From: Galdieria partita
Lineage: Eukaryota > Rhodophyta > Bangiophyceae > Galdieriales > Galdieriaceae
Length of the DNA: 64,000 nt
Direction of reading: 5' to 3'
Assembly (NCBI GenBank): GCA_025991245.1
Contig: BQMJ01000009.1
Coordinates: forward strand, 62,001 to 126,000
This document shows, in pieces, positions 63,816 to 64,000 of this stretch; the first letter of the stretch is position 1; the number at the start of each line of letters is the position of its first letter. The position numbers and the translations under genes were made by a program. The notes below the pieces were generated by a model, which was not told where the DNA came from, made no database searches, and saw only the letters and a program-made list of their open reading frames with translations.

Positions 63816-64000
63816 AATGTACCAAGCTAACAAGGGACTTTTGCATTTTGGGCACATATAGAATGGGCAAGTGAGATTCTTACAACCCAATAAATCCACA
63901 CTAGTACTTTTGGACTGAGCAGCTTTGTTCCACAGATTGCTTCGGTGACTATGTTGTGTTTTATTACCTTTCCTGGTGGCCTTTGTAAACGGCTACCTAT

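Noticed and set aside
1-64000. Pseudogenes suggested by many broken reading frames
   Set aside because: Every interruption examined in a recognised gene is resolved by a short intron with AG acceptor; no decayed gene was found.
1-64000. tRNA, rRNA, CRISPR, transposon or virus-derived elements
   Set aside because: Reading both strands gave no cloverleaf with T-loop consensus, no repeat array, and no transposase, reverse transcriptase, capsid or integrase motif. A covariance-model scan could still reveal small RNAs in the larger gaps.

Overview
This is nuclear DNA of a compact, intron-bearing photosynthetic eukaryote, most likely a cyanidiophycean red alga of the Galdieria type. The reasons are A+T-leaning base composition, genes packed with tens of bases between them, roughly 72 introns that are nearly all 44-70 nt long, and a mix of plastid-directed proteins (sigma factor, RF2, LeuD, probably pyruvate kinase), plant-like regulators (COP1, a SHAQKYF MYB) and opisthokont-like ones (Polo kinase). 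The genus is inferred from gene style and content, not proven. I see no rRNA, tRNA, CRISPR, transposon or virus-derived sequence.

Layout. 1-9 kb: D-lactate dehydrogenase (cut by the edge), MsrA, LeuD, a purple acid phosphatase, NDP kinase, RNA polymerase I/III subunit RPAC1, UFD1 and a bZIP factor. 9-16 kb: a sugar-transporter-family MFS protein, a tyrosine-rich secreted protein, UMP synthase, an unrecognised gene, COQ4 and frataxin. 16-31 kb: a TBC-domain RabGAP, a membrane RING-H2 ligase, a coiled-coil membrane protein, Pumilio, Polo-like kinase and TRAPPC9/Trs120. 30-43 kb: PfkB kinase, TFIP11/Ntr1, RRP12, serine acetyltransferase, GET4 and COP1. 43-54 kb: plastid sigma factor, a TFIIB-related factor, pyruvate kinase, TatD nuclease, a Fyv7-like protein, Pol III subunit C11, organellar RF2 and a GAPN-type aldehyde dehydrogenase. 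54-64 kb: SHAQKYF MYB, oligopeptidase B, a seven-exon DUF3228-type gene with no long open frame, a C2H2 protein, an RCC1-repeat protein and an unrecognised gene.

The genes are mostly housekeeping, with loose local themes: RNA polymerase and ribosome production (RPAC1, C11, TFIIB-like, Fyv7-like, RRP12), mitochondrial function (COQ4, frataxin), plastid expression (sigma, RF2), and ubiquitin or light signalling (UFD1, COP1, RING-H2, MYB). The most notable features are an unusual share of GC-AG introns (six required by reading frame plus one probable), two divergent gene pairs whose start codons lie only 11 and 16 bp apart, convergent genes whose coding ends touch or overlap, introns as short as 35 and 39 nt, a Polo-box domain without the canonical His/Lys pincer, and a tyrosine/proline-rich secreted repeat protein of unknown family.
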